Source: Martelella lutilitoris
GTDB lineage: Bacteria; Pseudomonadota; Alphaproteobacteria; Rhizobiales; Rhizobiaceae
Direction of reading: 5' to 3'
Length of the DNA stretch: 64,000 nucleotides
NCBI RefSeq assembly: GCF_016598595.1
Contig: NZ_CP066788.1
Coordinates: 1 to 64,000, forward strand
Shown: positions 41,875 to 50,385 of the stretch, piece by piece
Layout: each line of letters begins with the position of its first letter
How positions within the stretch are numbered: the stretch's first letter is position 1
Made by a program: the position numbers and the translations under genes
The notes under the pieces: generated by a model
Told to the model about the DNA's origin: nothing
Seen by the model: only the letters and a program-made list of their open reading frames with translations
The model's database searches: none

Positions 41875-42954
41875 ATGCCCGAAAACGACGCCGATCCGCA
41901 CGCCAGCCCGTCTCTCGGCACGAGCGCCGCTTATGAATTGCAGCCGTCCGGGACGTCGGGCGCGGTGACGGGGCATCTCGCGCCGCTGGTCGAACGCGCC
42001 CGCGGTTACGTCGACGCCTCGAGCGCGGCCAATACGCGGCGCGCCTATGCCGCCGACTGGGCGCATTTTTCAAGCTGGTGCCGGCGCAAGGGGCTTGCGC
42101 CCCTGCCCCCCGATCCGCAAATCGTCGGGCTCTACATTACGGCGCTTGCCGCAGGCGAAGCCGCGCCACGGACAAAGCCGAGCGCGGTTTCCACCATCGA
42201 ACGGCGGCTTTCGGCGATCACGTGGAACTATATGCAGCGCGGCCTCACGCTTGATCGCCGCGACCGCCATATTGCCACGGTGCTTGCCGGCATCCGCAAT
42301 CGCCATGCAGCGCCGCCCCGCCAGAAGGAGGCGATCCTGCCGGAAGAGCTGATCGCCATGGTCGAAACACTGGACCGGGGCACGCTCCGGGGTTTGCGCG
42401 ATCGCGCCATGCTGCTGATGGGGTTTGCCGGCGGGTTGCGCCGCTCGGAGATCGTCGCGCTCGATTGCGGCCGCGACCAGACCGAGGACGGAAACGGCTG
42501 GATCGAAATCCTCGACAAGGGCATGCTGGTGATGCTGCGCGGCAAGACCGGCTGGCGCGAGGTGGAGATCGGCCGCGGCTCCTCCGATCTCACCTGCCCG
42601 GTCCATGCCGTGGAAACCTGGCTGAAGCTCGGCAGGATCGGCCACGGCCCGCTGTTCCGCCGGGTCACCGGCAAGGGCAAGGCCGTCGGTCCCGAACGGC
42701 TGAAGGACCAGGAGATTGCCCGCCTCGTCAAGAAGACCGTTCTCGCCGCCGGCATTCGCGGCGAGTTGCCGGAGGCCGAACGGATAAAACTGTTCTCCGG
42801 TCATTCGCTGCGCGCCGGCCTCGCCTCCTCGGCCGAGGTCGATGAACGGTACGTCCAGAAACAGCTCGGCCATGCATCGGCCGAAATGACAAGGCGTTAT
42901 CAGCGCAGGCGCGACCGGTTCCGCGTCAATCTCACCAAGGCGGCGGGGCTATAA
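41875..42954 (+). CDS. Tyrosine recombinase/site-specific integrase
   Basis: This 359-aa protein has an N-terminal SAM-like DNA-binding domain (NTRRAYAADWAHFSSWC) and a C-terminal catalytic domain. The catalytic set is visible: Arg189/190 in GGLRRSEIVALD, His310 and Arg313 in SGHSLRAGL, His333 in LGHAS and the nucleophile Tyr342 in RRYQRR. I start at the ATG at 41875 (GAGG six bases upstream) and not at 41698, where the frame overlaps the divergent gene. It sits beside DUF1403-ScpB and close to repABC, so resolution of plasmid multimers is a plausible role, as is integration. Confidence 0.9.
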   Translation: MPENDADPHASPSLGTSAAYELQPSGTSGAVTGHLAPLVERARGYVDASSAANTRRAYAADWAHFSSWCRRKGLAPLPPDPQIVGLYITALAAGEAAPRTKPSAVSTIERRLSAITWNYMQRGLTLDRRDRHIATVLAGIRNRHAAPPRQKEAILPEELIAMVETLDRGTLRGLRDRAMLLMGFAGGLRRSEIVALDCGRDQTEDGNGWIEILDKGMLVMLRGKTGWREVEIGRGSSDLTCPVHAVETWLKLGRIGHGPLFRRVTGKGKAVGPERLKDQEIARLVKKTVLAAGIRGELPEAERIKLFSGHSLRAGLASSAEVDERYVQKQLGHASAEMTRRYQRRRDRFRVNLTKAAGL

Positions 42955-43205
42955 TCTGCTCTGGAGTCTTTCCGCTTCACCTGGAATTGCTCTAATTCGT
43001 CAAGAGTCCCAAAGCGAAATCAAGTCCATTTTAAGCGGCAATCCGAACCTATTGAAGCTTGGAAGCTCCACGTCATGTGCGCGTTGATTTCGCTGCTTGG
43101 TCGACCGTCGCCGAGTGCGCTGGGGCCATCAATCAGGGACCGCTGGTCGACGCGCATCGGCCTGGAAGACGGTCGCCTTTTGCGCGCACCTCCGACAAAG
43201 GCATT

Positions 43206-43637
43206 TCAACCCGGCAGCGACTGAAACGGATCATGCACCGGAACGCCAAGCGGTGCGAAATGGCGGAGATTGCGGGTCAGGATCGTCAACCCGTGGGCCT
43301 TTGCAGTCGCGGCGATGGCGATATCGGCAAAGCCCGGCTGATGGGCGCGGGCGGCATCAAGGATTTCGCCTGCGGCATGGGCGCAGCGAAGATCAAATGA
43401 CAGGATCTTATCGCCATAAAGATATTCGATGCTCTGCCACCACGCCTGCAAGCGCTCTGCCTTCGTCGTCGATTGTTCCCGTTCCGCCTTGGCAATCCCG
43501 GCCCGCACCTCGGCAGCCGTCACAGTGGACAAGAAAAGCGCATCGCTTGCCCTGTCAAGCCACCCGATCAGCGCCGCGTCGCCTCCGCGTTTCGACGGCG
43601 CAAGTGCCGAAATGACATTTGTATCGATGAGATACAT
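43206..43637 (-). CDS. VapC/FitB-family PIN-domain toxin
   Basis: This 143-aa protein is a PIN-domain ribonuclease. The acid residues are in MYLIDTNVISAL (first Asp), STVTAAEVRAGI (Glu), and FADIAIAATAKAHGLTILTRN (last Asp-containing motif). The ATG at 43637 overlaps the antitoxin stop (TGATG); the frame extends one more codon upstream as TTG, which I discount. With the Phd-type antitoxin it forms a type II toxin-antitoxin system that probably helps maintain the replicon. Confidence 0.88.
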   Translation of the reverse strand: MYLIDTNVISALAPSKRGGDAALIGWLDRASDALFLSTVTAAEVRAGIAKAEREQSTTKAERLQAWWQSIEYLYGDKILSFDLRCAHAAGEILDAARAHQPGFADIAIAATAKAHGLTILTRNLRHFAPLGVPVHDPFQSLPG

Positions 43638-43879
43638 CAAAACGCGACATCACGTCCGGGTTTATCTCCGCGCTCGGGAATCGTATCGTCCTCGCCTGGA
43701 TAGGCAGCCAGAAGCCGACCGAAACTGGGCACATGCGCAAGTTTTTCGTATTCCTCATAGGACAAGACGACCACTTCCTTACGCCCGCGCCGCGTGATCA
43801 CCGACGGCGTACCGTGCACGGCCTGATCGACAACAGCAGAAAACGTTGCCTTCGCATCTCTGAGCTGAATTTCCCTCAT
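43637..43879 (-). CDS. Phd/YefM-family antitoxin
   Basis: This 80-aa protein has the Phd/YefM N-terminal DNA-binding fold (MREIQLRDAKATFSAVVDQAVHGTPSVITRRGRKEVVVLSYEEYEKL) and an acidic, probably disordered tail that binds the toxin. It is translationally coupled to the PIN toxin. A 15-base palindrome at 43898-43912 just upstream is a likely autoregulatory operator. It lies between the recombinase and repC. Confidence 0.88.
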   Translation of the reverse strand: MREIQLRDAKATFSAVVDQAVHGTPSVITRRGRKEVVVLSYEEYEKLAHVPSFGRLLAAYPGEDDTIPERGDKPGRDVAF

Positions 43880-43897
43880 TATTGTAATCCTATTTGG

Positions 43898-43912
43898 TGA
43901 CCACTGTAGTCA
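43898..43912. promoter_or_regulatory. Palindromic operator of the phd-vapC pair
   Basis: TGACCACTGTAGTCA is a 7-1-7 palindrome with a single mismatch, located 19 bases upstream of the antitoxin start and overlapping its expected promoter region (TATATATG on the minus strand). Phd-type antitoxins repress their own operons from such sites. Confidence 0.5.
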
Positions 43913-43976
43913 TATATAGTTCGTCACCAGCGTTTTCACAAGCGACGCTGCCGTCGGATGGCGACGGTTCCCCTGT

Positions 43977-45296
43977 TCATCGCCGCGGCTTCTTCAATGA
44001 GCGTGCCAAAGCGGGCGAAATCGAGAGACTTTCATCGCCGGCGCCCTCCCCTGCCCCGTCGTCATCGGGTTTTGGCGTTTGTGTCGCGTTCCCGGCCTCG
44101 ATCCTTGCCCTCAAAAGCGCCATGACCATCGGCCAGACGGAGAACTGGTCATCCCTCGCCCGTTCCGTCAGGTTGCGCAGATAGCCGCCGGGGCTGACGA
44201 CGGCCTCTCCGCGCTGGTAGATCGCGGCAAGCGTGATCGCGGCCTGTTTGTCGCCCATGATTTCGGCCGCCTCCCGCCAGGCGCTCGGGCTGACGCCCAG
44301 CATTGGCCGGGCGATCTCAGCGATGCCCAGGAAGTCCCGCCAGTTGCGGATCGATCCCCCCTTTGCCAGATCCCGAAAGCCCTCGCAGGCATCCAGCACC
44401 AGTGCCAGCGGCAGTTCCCGCTTCGGCAGGCTGTGCAGATTGTCGGTTTCGCCGGCGCTGCCGCTCGCTTCTGTTTTCTTTCCTAAGCCATATTTATATT
44501 CAAATTGGGATTCTGGGTTTGAATTCTGTTTGTGGCGCTCAGTATGAGACTCATTGGCGTTCGTTTTTTGCGAATTTACGTGCGATTCCAATGCGTCACG
44601 CACTTCCTCATGCAAAAGCGCAAGCGCATCGCAGATATCCTCCGCCGTCGCCAGGTCCGGCGAACGCGGCAGCCGGTCGATGATCGCGCGATAGATCTGG
44701 CTCATTGCCGCCCAGTCGCCTGGCACGCCCTCGTCGAGGCCAGCCTCGATCATCTTGACGATGTCCCGGCGCAGCAATGTCAGCCGTTCGCGCGCGCATT
44801 TCAGCGCCCGGCGCTCCTCGGCAATCCTTTCGGCCATCGAAGCGAACTCTTCCGCCCTTGCCACCAGCGGCGACAGGTCGAAGCCATAGGCCTGTTCGAC
44901 ATGCCCTCCCCTGCCCTTCCTGGCGAAGCGCTTGCCGTTCGGGCTGTCGCGGCGGATGATCAAGCCGCAATCGACCAGCACCGCCAGGTGCCGCCGAAGT
45001 GTCGCCGGCGAGATGCCGTTGGCGCGCGCGATCAGCTGTTCGTTGGACGGCCAGACGACGAAGCCGGTTTCCTCCGACAGTTCGTTCTCGGGATAGAAGG
45101 TCAGGAGCGCATTCAGGATCGCAAGGCCGCGATCGCTCGCCCCCAGCGCCTCCCGCGCCTCCCGCACGGTATGAAACACCTTCCACTTGTTAAGCCGCGC
45201 CCCTTTCGGGGCTTCCCGCGCCGCTTTCTGGCTTGAAAGCATCGCGAGCGACAGCGGCCGCCGCCCGAAGGGCGTCGTGGTTATCGCATTTTCCAT
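43977..45296 (-). CDS. repC: Replication initiator RepC
   Basis: This 439-aa protein matches RepC of repABC replicons: an N-terminal winged helix (NKWKVFHTVREAREALGASDRGLAILNALLTFYP and ISPATLRRHLAVLVDCGLI) and a C-terminal domain (LRNLTERARDDQFSVWPMVMALLRARI). RepC initiates replication, and in this family the origin lies inside repC. The start is the ATG at 45296 with GAAAGG seven bases upstream. It is last in the operon, and a candidate antisense RNA lies in the gap to repB. Confidence 0.95.
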   Translation of the reverse strand: MENAITTTPFGRRPLSLAMLSSQKAAREAPKGARLNKWKVFHTVREAREALGASDRGLAILNALLTFYPENELSEETGFVVWPSNEQLIARANGISPATLRRHLAVLVDCGLIIRRDSPNGKRFARKGRGGHVEQAYGFDLSPLVARAEEFASMAERIAEERRALKCARERLTLLRRDIVKMIEAGLDEGVPGDWAAMSQIYRAIIDRLPRSPDLATAEDICDALALLHEEVRDALESHVNSQKTNANESHTERHKQNSNPESQFEYKYGLGKKTEASGSAGETDNLHSLPKRELPLALVLDACEGFRDLAKGGSIRNWRDFLGIAEIARPMLGVSPSAWREAAEIMGDKQAAITLAAIYQRGEAVVSPGGYLRNLTERARDDQFSVWPMVMALLRARIEAGNATQTPKPDDDGAGEGAGDESLSISPALARSLKKPRR

Positions 45297-45360
45297 GGTT
45301 TCACCTTTCAAAAAGGCAAAAGAATCCACCCCTGCGGCTCATCAAATGAACCACAGCCTC

Positions 45361-45447
45361 TTGACGGGACCGGCCGGAAATGCGAATCAGTAGGTGCTAA
45401 GAACTTATCGGCTTCCGGACGCTTGTCGTTTGGGGGCCTTTTCTTTT
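45361..45447 (+). ncRNA. Candidate antisense RNA (incA/ctRNA) between repB and repC
   Basis: RepABC replicons encode a small antisense RNA opposite the repB-repC gap that limits RepC synthesis. On the plus strand here a -35-like TTGACG (45361-45366) is followed by a stem-loop: GGCTTCC (45410-45416) pairs with GGGGGCC (45432-45438, two G-U pairs), then TTTTCTTTTG (45439-45447) forms a terminator. The -10 box is weak, so the transcript start, probably near 45390-45400, is uncertain. Position and strand fit the known class. Confidence 0.55.
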
Positions 45448-45500
45448 GTCTGTTTCTCTCCTTTTGCTGCTTCAGTGACTGGCCGCCAGGCGTCGCTTTC

Positions 45501-46505
45501 CTAGTCTTTGCGATTCGCGCCGGCGGTTGATGAAAAATATTCCTCCGCAAGCGCGTCCATGCGCTCTGCAAGCCATTCGGCGAAGCCGGCTTCCTGCCCG
45601 GCGATCGAAATCGTCGTGCCACCTCCCCCGGTCGCAATGCGGCCAACGGTCCTTCCATTCGCCACCAGTTCGCGCACGGATTTTTCAGGGCGCTTGTCCT
45701 CGCCGCCCCGCGCCGCCTTCACGACAAGATCAATGCGGCGCGCGGCGTCGGCCGACTTGAAGGCATTGGTTTCAAGAACCGGGCGAATGCGCGCCACCGC
45801 TTCCTCTCCGTCTTTCAGGCAGGCTTCCGCAAGCGTCATCCATTTCGGCCGACCGACGCCTTTGGCGCGGCCAATTGCGAAAATGACGTTGTGCGGAATC
45901 GCGTTGGCCACTTTCAGCATCAGCGAAATCGGCGTCTTGGAAAGGCCGAGCACAGGCTCGATCGCGACGCTCGAAAACCCGGCCTCACGCAATTGCGCCG
46001 CCCAGAGCGCCTGTTCAATCCAGGTCAGGTTCTCGCGCACGCCGTTTTCCAGCGACTGCTCGACCAGGAGTTCGCGGTCGTCCAGCGGGCGGACGAAGGC
46101 CCTGATCGTCACCTCGGAGGGCGTCTTGCTTTCAGCGGCAATAAGCCGGATGGCGGCAAGGCGGCGGTGACCATAGGCAAGCTGGTAGCGCCCCTCCTCT
46201 TTCGGATGGGGCCGGACCAGAACGGGCATCTTCTGCCCTTCCGCCCGGATCGAGGCGGCAAGGCTTTCGATCTCCTCGCCGACCTCGCTATCGCTTTCGA
46301 AACGATCCTGATAGGGCGATGCGTCGATCTTTGACGGATCCAGCACGATGCTGCTTGATTCCGACAGCGTGTTGAGCGCCTTGCCGACATTGCTGACCAC
46401 GGACGAGCCGCGCCTGGACCGCGAAAGCGGCGAAACGGGCGGCGACTGCGGGTTGTTTTCCGCGTCATTGGCCTCGGCCATCATTTTCAGAATGTTCTTC
46501 TTCAT
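45501..46505 (-). CDS. repB: Partitioning protein RepB (ParB-type)
   Basis: This 334-aa protein has the ParB N-terminal nuclease-like fold (VLVRPHPKEEGRYQLAYGHRRLAAIRLI) and a helix-turn-helix DNA-binding region (REAGFSSVAIEPVLGLSKTPISLML), followed by a dimerisation tail. It binds parS-like palindromes and connects them to RepA. The ATG at 46505 overlaps the repA stop (ATGA). Two 16-bp parS-like sites lie upstream of repA. Confidence 0.95.
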   Translation of the reverse strand: MKKNILKMMAEANDAENNPQSPPVSPLSRSRRGSSVVSNVGKALNTLSESSSIVLDPSKIDASPYQDRFESDSEVGEEIESLAASIRAEGQKMPVLVRPHPKEEGRYQLAYGHRRLAAIRLIAAESKTPSEVTIRAFVRPLDDRELLVEQSLENGVRENLTWIEQALWAAQLREAGFSSVAIEPVLGLSKTPISLMLKVANAIPHNVIFAIGRAKGVGRPKWMTLAEACLKDGEEAVARIRPVLETNAFKSADAARRIDLVVKAARGGEDKRPEKSVRELVANGRTVGRIATGGGGTTISIAGQEAGFAEWLAERMDALAEEYFSSTAGANRKD

Positions 46506-47719
46506 GGCGCCCTGCCCCATACGTTCTGCAGAAGGGCGAGAATCTCGCCATTCACATTGTCGGCGCTTTCGATCGCGCGTTTCAGCGCCTCGCGCCCGAC
46601 TTCGCCGCTTTCCAGCTCGTAGAGCGACTTCTTGGCGACGCCGGCGCCGGCGATCGCCGTCGATTCGATCGCCTCGTAGACCAGGACATCGTCCTCGAAG
46701 AGCCGACGCATCACGCCCGACATGTATTTCTGCGGGCCGTCATTGGGATTGACCCGGGTCATCAGGAATTTCAGGAAATCATGGTCGAAACGGGCGCCGA
46801 ACTGGGCAAGCGTATCCGCAAGATCCGAAATCATGATCAGGAACTGGTTGCACGAGGCGACGTCAAGCATTGCCGGATGAACCGTGACGATCAGGCCGGT
46901 GGCGGCGTAAAGCGCGGCAAGCGTCGCATAGCCGAGCGATGGCGGCGTATCAAGCACGACGAAATCATAGTCGTTCTCGACCGAGGCGATCGCATTCTTC
47001 AAACGTTCGAAGAACAGGCCGAGTTCATCACGCTCGCGCTGGGCGAGATAGGCCGGCGTATCGAACTCGAAATCCATCAGTTCCAGATTGCCCGGAACGA
47101 GGTCGATTCCGGGGAAATAGGTTTCGCGGATGACATCGGCGAGTGCGCGTCGCTCATTGTCGTAGCGCAGCGCCGCATAGACGGTTTCGTTCTCGCCGAC
47201 GTCAAATTCCGGCTGAAGCCCGAAAATCGAGGTCATCGAGGCCTGCGGATCGAGGTCAATGCAGAGCACACGGTAACCCTGCAGCGCCAGATAATGTGAC
47301 AGGTGGATCGAGGTCGTGGTCTTGGAGCTGCCGCCCTTAAAATTCGCGGTGGCGACGACCTGCAGCTTCTCCCCATCCTTGCGGCGCGGCCATAGCCTCA
47401 GCGCATCGTCCGGACGGCGGTCTGCCAGAAACTGCCGGAGTTCGAGGAGCTGACCGACCTGGTAGATGCGCCGGTTATTATCCGCACGCGAAGGCTGCGG
47501 GCCCTTGCCATCGATGGTCATTGCCCTCAAGGTGCTTTCGGGCACATTGAGCAGCTTGACGAGATCAAGGGTCGAGAAGGTGCGCGTGAACTGCTTGCGT
47601 GCTTCCGGCGGATAGATGCGGTGACGCATCGCCTGCAGTTCGGCGGACAGCCGATCCGTATAATCCTCGATCTTTGCCGCTGTGTCGCCGATCGCGTTAT
47701 ATGCGGCCGTTTCGCTCAT
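46502..47719 (-). CDS. repA: Partitioning ATPase RepA (ParA-type)
   Basis: This 405-aa protein has an N-terminal DNA-binding region (FSTLDLVKLLNVPESTLRAM) and a ParA ATPase domain with the deviant Walker A KGGSSKTTTSIHL (about residues 129-141) and a Walker B/loop VVLDTPPSLGY. RepA segregates plasmid copies and represses the repABC promoter together with RepB. The ATG at 47719 has AGGA upstream and a candidate -35 TTGACG at 47753-47758 on the same strand. Confidence 0.95.
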   Translation of the reverse strand: MSETAAYNAIGDTAAKIEDYTDRLSAELQAMRHRIYPPEARKQFTRTFSTLDLVKLLNVPESTLRAMTIDGKGPQPSRADNNRRIYQVGQLLELRQFLADRRPDDALRLWPRRKDGEKLQVVATANFKGGSSKTTTSIHLSHYLALQGYRVLCIDLDPQASMTSIFGLQPEFDVGENETVYAALRYDNERRALADVIRETYFPGIDLVPGNLELMDFEFDTPAYLAQRERDELGLFFERLKNAIASVENDYDFVVLDTPPSLGYATLAALYAATGLIVTVHPAMLDVASCNQFLIMISDLADTLAQFGARFDHDFLKFLMTRVNPNDGPQKYMSGVMRRLFEDDVLVYEAIESTAIAGAGVAKKSLYELESGEVGREALKRAIESADNVNGEILALLQNVWGRAP

Positions 47720-47795
47720 CTGACGGTTTCCTATCCGAATTCATCTTATTTGCGTCAACGCTGCATGACTCGGACCGATTCTGCAAGGGGTTTTT

Positions 47796-47814
47796 CGTTA
47801 ATGAATGGTTAACG
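47796..47814. promoter_or_regulatory. CGTTAA inverted repeat upstream of repA
   Basis: CGTTAA (47796-47801) and TTAACG (47809-47814) form an inverted repeat with a seven-base spacer, 77 bases upstream of the repA start. It is well placed to act as an operator for RepA autorepression. The exact role is unknown. Confidence 0.4.
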
Positions 47815-48019
47815 GGAGCACGCAGACCTCCTGGCCCATACACCAAAGGTCCTGCAGAGCCAGACCGAAGCCATCATCGGATTGAGGCAACGCCCTGCAT
47901 GAGCAAGGCGGCTGGCCTTCGGGGCTAGCGGACGCGAGACACCATAAGTGTCGGGAGCCTGAAGCAGGCGTCCCTGCGGTGACAGCGGATGCGCCGTAGC
48001 GAACATGATCACAGCGAAA

Positions 48020-48035
48020 GTTTCCAATTGAAAAC
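48020..48035. promoter_or_regulatory. parS-like 16-bp palindrome (site 1)
   Basis: GTTTCCAATTGAAAAC has the GTT-N10-AAC form of repABC parS sites and differs by one base from a perfect palindrome. It lies 301 bases upstream of repA. It shares 15 of 16 bases with the second site at 49332. Confidence 0.6.
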
Positions 48036-48197
48036 ATCTGAGGTAGCCGACGCCTGCCGGTTGTCCCTGTTTATGATGGAACGAAAGAGCGCTGCGACTG
48101 GCTTTTGATCGGACCGGGCATGTTCCTCGGTCCTGTGCTTCGGGAACTTCATCCTTGCTGCACCGGACCAGCGAACGACTTGCTGCGTCGCCAGCGA

Positions 48198-48614
48198 TCA
48201 CCTCCCCGGACCGGAATGCGCCGCCTGCGCCTCATCTTGAACCTGGCTTCGCGACACCGCCGCCTTCTTGAGGCGCGCCATCACATGGAGCAACGTGACG
48301 TCGAAGCGATGCGGCCTTGATGGTCGCGCTCCGCAGTCGAACCCGTGGCGCGTGAGGATCTCGAGGATCTTGGGCCTGCGGGAAAAGCTGCGCGCTGTGG
48401 CCAAGCCGGCGAGAGGTTGCCCGGTTTCTTCGCGGTTCACATGGCAGAAGCGCTTGACTGTGGCGGCCTTGACGGCGTGGCGCTCGACCTGCCCATTGAT
48501 CCGCGGACGCCCAGCCTTGGTCGTGCGCCGCCGGATATCGCCGGCGGCGCGGGCATGTCCGAAGGCATGTGCATTGAAGATCTGGCGTTCGGCGCCAGCC
48601 ACTTCTTCGAGCAC
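48198..48614 (-). pseudogene. Decayed IS481-type transposase fragment
   Basis: The minus-strand frame reads TTKAGRPRINGQVERHAVKAATVKRF and then FSRRPKILEILTRHGFDC. These align with the DDE-transposase segments of IS481-like elements, NGQVERMNRTIKEATVKRF and FxRRLKTLxGLTPYEFIC. The Met-Asn-Arg around the catalytic Glu is missing, and the N-terminal half is absent. The fragment is not functional. No terminal inverted repeats were seen. Confidence 0.6.
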
Positions 48615-49331
48615 GGCGGGCGATCCGCCGGCTGCGACATCGAAAAGGAACGAGCCGATCGCCTAAAGAGGCACGAGAACCGTCCCGGAACCGAGTATGC
48701 TGATTCGACGATGGCGTCGACGCTATAGGCAGCGCCATGGCCATGGCCATGGCCACGTGCCAGATGATGACCCACAGACTTCGATATCAAGAGCCCTCGC
48801 GCGGCCTGCCCTGCGCATTTATTGCCTCAGAGGGAGATCGATCGATGTTCGCAATTCAGAGCAAGGTCATTTGGATCCAGATCCGCCGGCACAGAGCCAT
48901 GGCGTGCGCGATAGTCCTCGGCAATGCAGGCTTCGCGACGTCCAACCGTTCAATCGGCACGCAAGTCTTGGGGCTGAGCGTTGGAACACGCCCTTCATCC
49001 GACCGCCGCCCGGCTGCCGCCCTGGCTTTCGAGATTCATTGCGGGGACGCTGAACGCACATCGGAAAGACGCGGCCGGTCCGTACAGTCGCCTCGCACCC
49101 CAGGTCTTTCCTATTCGCCGTTCACGACCTTCCCGCCCTCGTCTGCCGTTAGGCTCCCCTCATGCGGAGGTTCTTCGGGACAAGGCGATGGCGGGAGCCA
49201 TGAAACTGACGTGACGGCGATGCAGCCATGCTCTGCTACTCTTTTCCGTCTCCTCGAGCAAACCGTCCTCAGGCTTGCTGCCTTCCTTTTCGTGGCGAGA
49301 GAGAATTGACGCGGCGAGATGGGGCAGGGAT

Positions 49332-49347
49332 GTTTTCAATTGAAAAC
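49332..49347. promoter_or_regulatory. parS-like 16-bp palindrome (site 2)
   Basis: GTTTTCAATTGAAAAC is a perfect 16-base palindrome of the GTT-N10-AAC form typical of repABC parS centromeres. It is 1.3 kb from the first site and 1.6 kb upstream of repA. Two near-identical copies in the gene-free region next to repABC make RepB binding the most likely explanation. Confidence 0.65.
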
Positions 49348-50385
49348 TCTCCCCCGTCGGCATCGAGGGAGGAAGCCCCGGGGCAGGGGAGCATCCGAAA
49401 GCCTATTTGGCATAACCTCGATGTCACGCAGAGAACAGCGACGGATCACAGACAACAATGATCGGTGAGAAGCTATTGCCGATTTAATATGATGTGGCGC
49501 GCCTCGGTCAGGGAGTATCATTGCGTGCCTCCGGGCAACGGGAATAAGTGGCAGGGTGGCCGATATCACAAAGCTAAAACTGAAGCTCTTTCACAGGACT
49601 GGTTTCCAACATCATCTCATCGTTGGAACTTTCAGGCAGAGTGATTATCGCCGGAGCTTCAACCGCAGCCCCTTGTGCAACTCGAAGCACGCCGTATGGA
49701 TATGAAGCTCATCCAGAAAATCCCGTTTTCGGGGCCTGAAAAGTACCGATATTCCGATACAGGTGGGCACCAATCGTCGGGGCTCACTCCCCTTTATAAA
49801 GAGCGATTAGCGCACCCTTTCCCATCATTAGCCTTACGCCGCGAACCGCTCCCCCTCCATGATCGAAATAGCTGAAAGAGTTGCAGCTCTCCAAAACAGA
49901 CTGGAAATTTCCGGATGAAAGTTGCTTTTCACCGAACACTTGAATTACTTCAAGTTTCGCAGATCCAAAATAAGACCCCGCATAATGATGCAGTCTAGAC
50001 GAAGGCCTCGCGCCCGAAGCGGCCCGGGTCTTTCGATCTTTTCTACTCTTATAACGCGTACTTATTATATTCTGCAATCTAAAGAGGCTCTTCAGGTTCC
50101 GCCAAGTTAGTGAAAGGAGAAGGCCAGGCGGTTGGCGACGGCCGGCGAGGTCCTGTCGGCTTCAGCGCGATGGATGGGCTTTTGCGATTTCTCAGCCACA
50201 TGGCCCAAACAGGTTGACCGGACCGCGCTTGCCGGAGACACCCGGCGGTGAGGGCAGGAGGGTCTCCAGAATCAGCGGCGCGCCCACGCACAGATCGTGC
50301 GATCTCGCGCGAGCGAAACGAGTGGTTAAGGTTTTTTTCCTATCACATTGGCCGTGTGACAGCTCTCAGATTGGTCTTCATCAGC

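Larger units (their letters stand above)
47720..50385. other. Region between repABC and ftsK: no intact gene seen
   Basis: This stretch holds regulatory palindromes (47796-47814, 48020-48035, 49332-49347), a decayed IS481-type transposase at 48198-48614 and an ATGGCC-type triplet-of-hexamers run near 48737-48760. Several small frames (for example 48737-49309 plus and 49784-50077 minus) have no domain or ribosome-binding site. It is a plausible parS/centromere and incompatibility region. Confidence 0.6.

Noticed and set aside
48737..48760. Run of ATGGCC-like hexamers considered as a tandem repeat or iteron
   Set aside because: Only about three copies and no wider array; too short for an iteron set.
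49784..50077. Minus-strand 97-codon frame upstream of ftsK
   Set aside because: No ribosome-binding site, no domain and no conserved feature that I can see.
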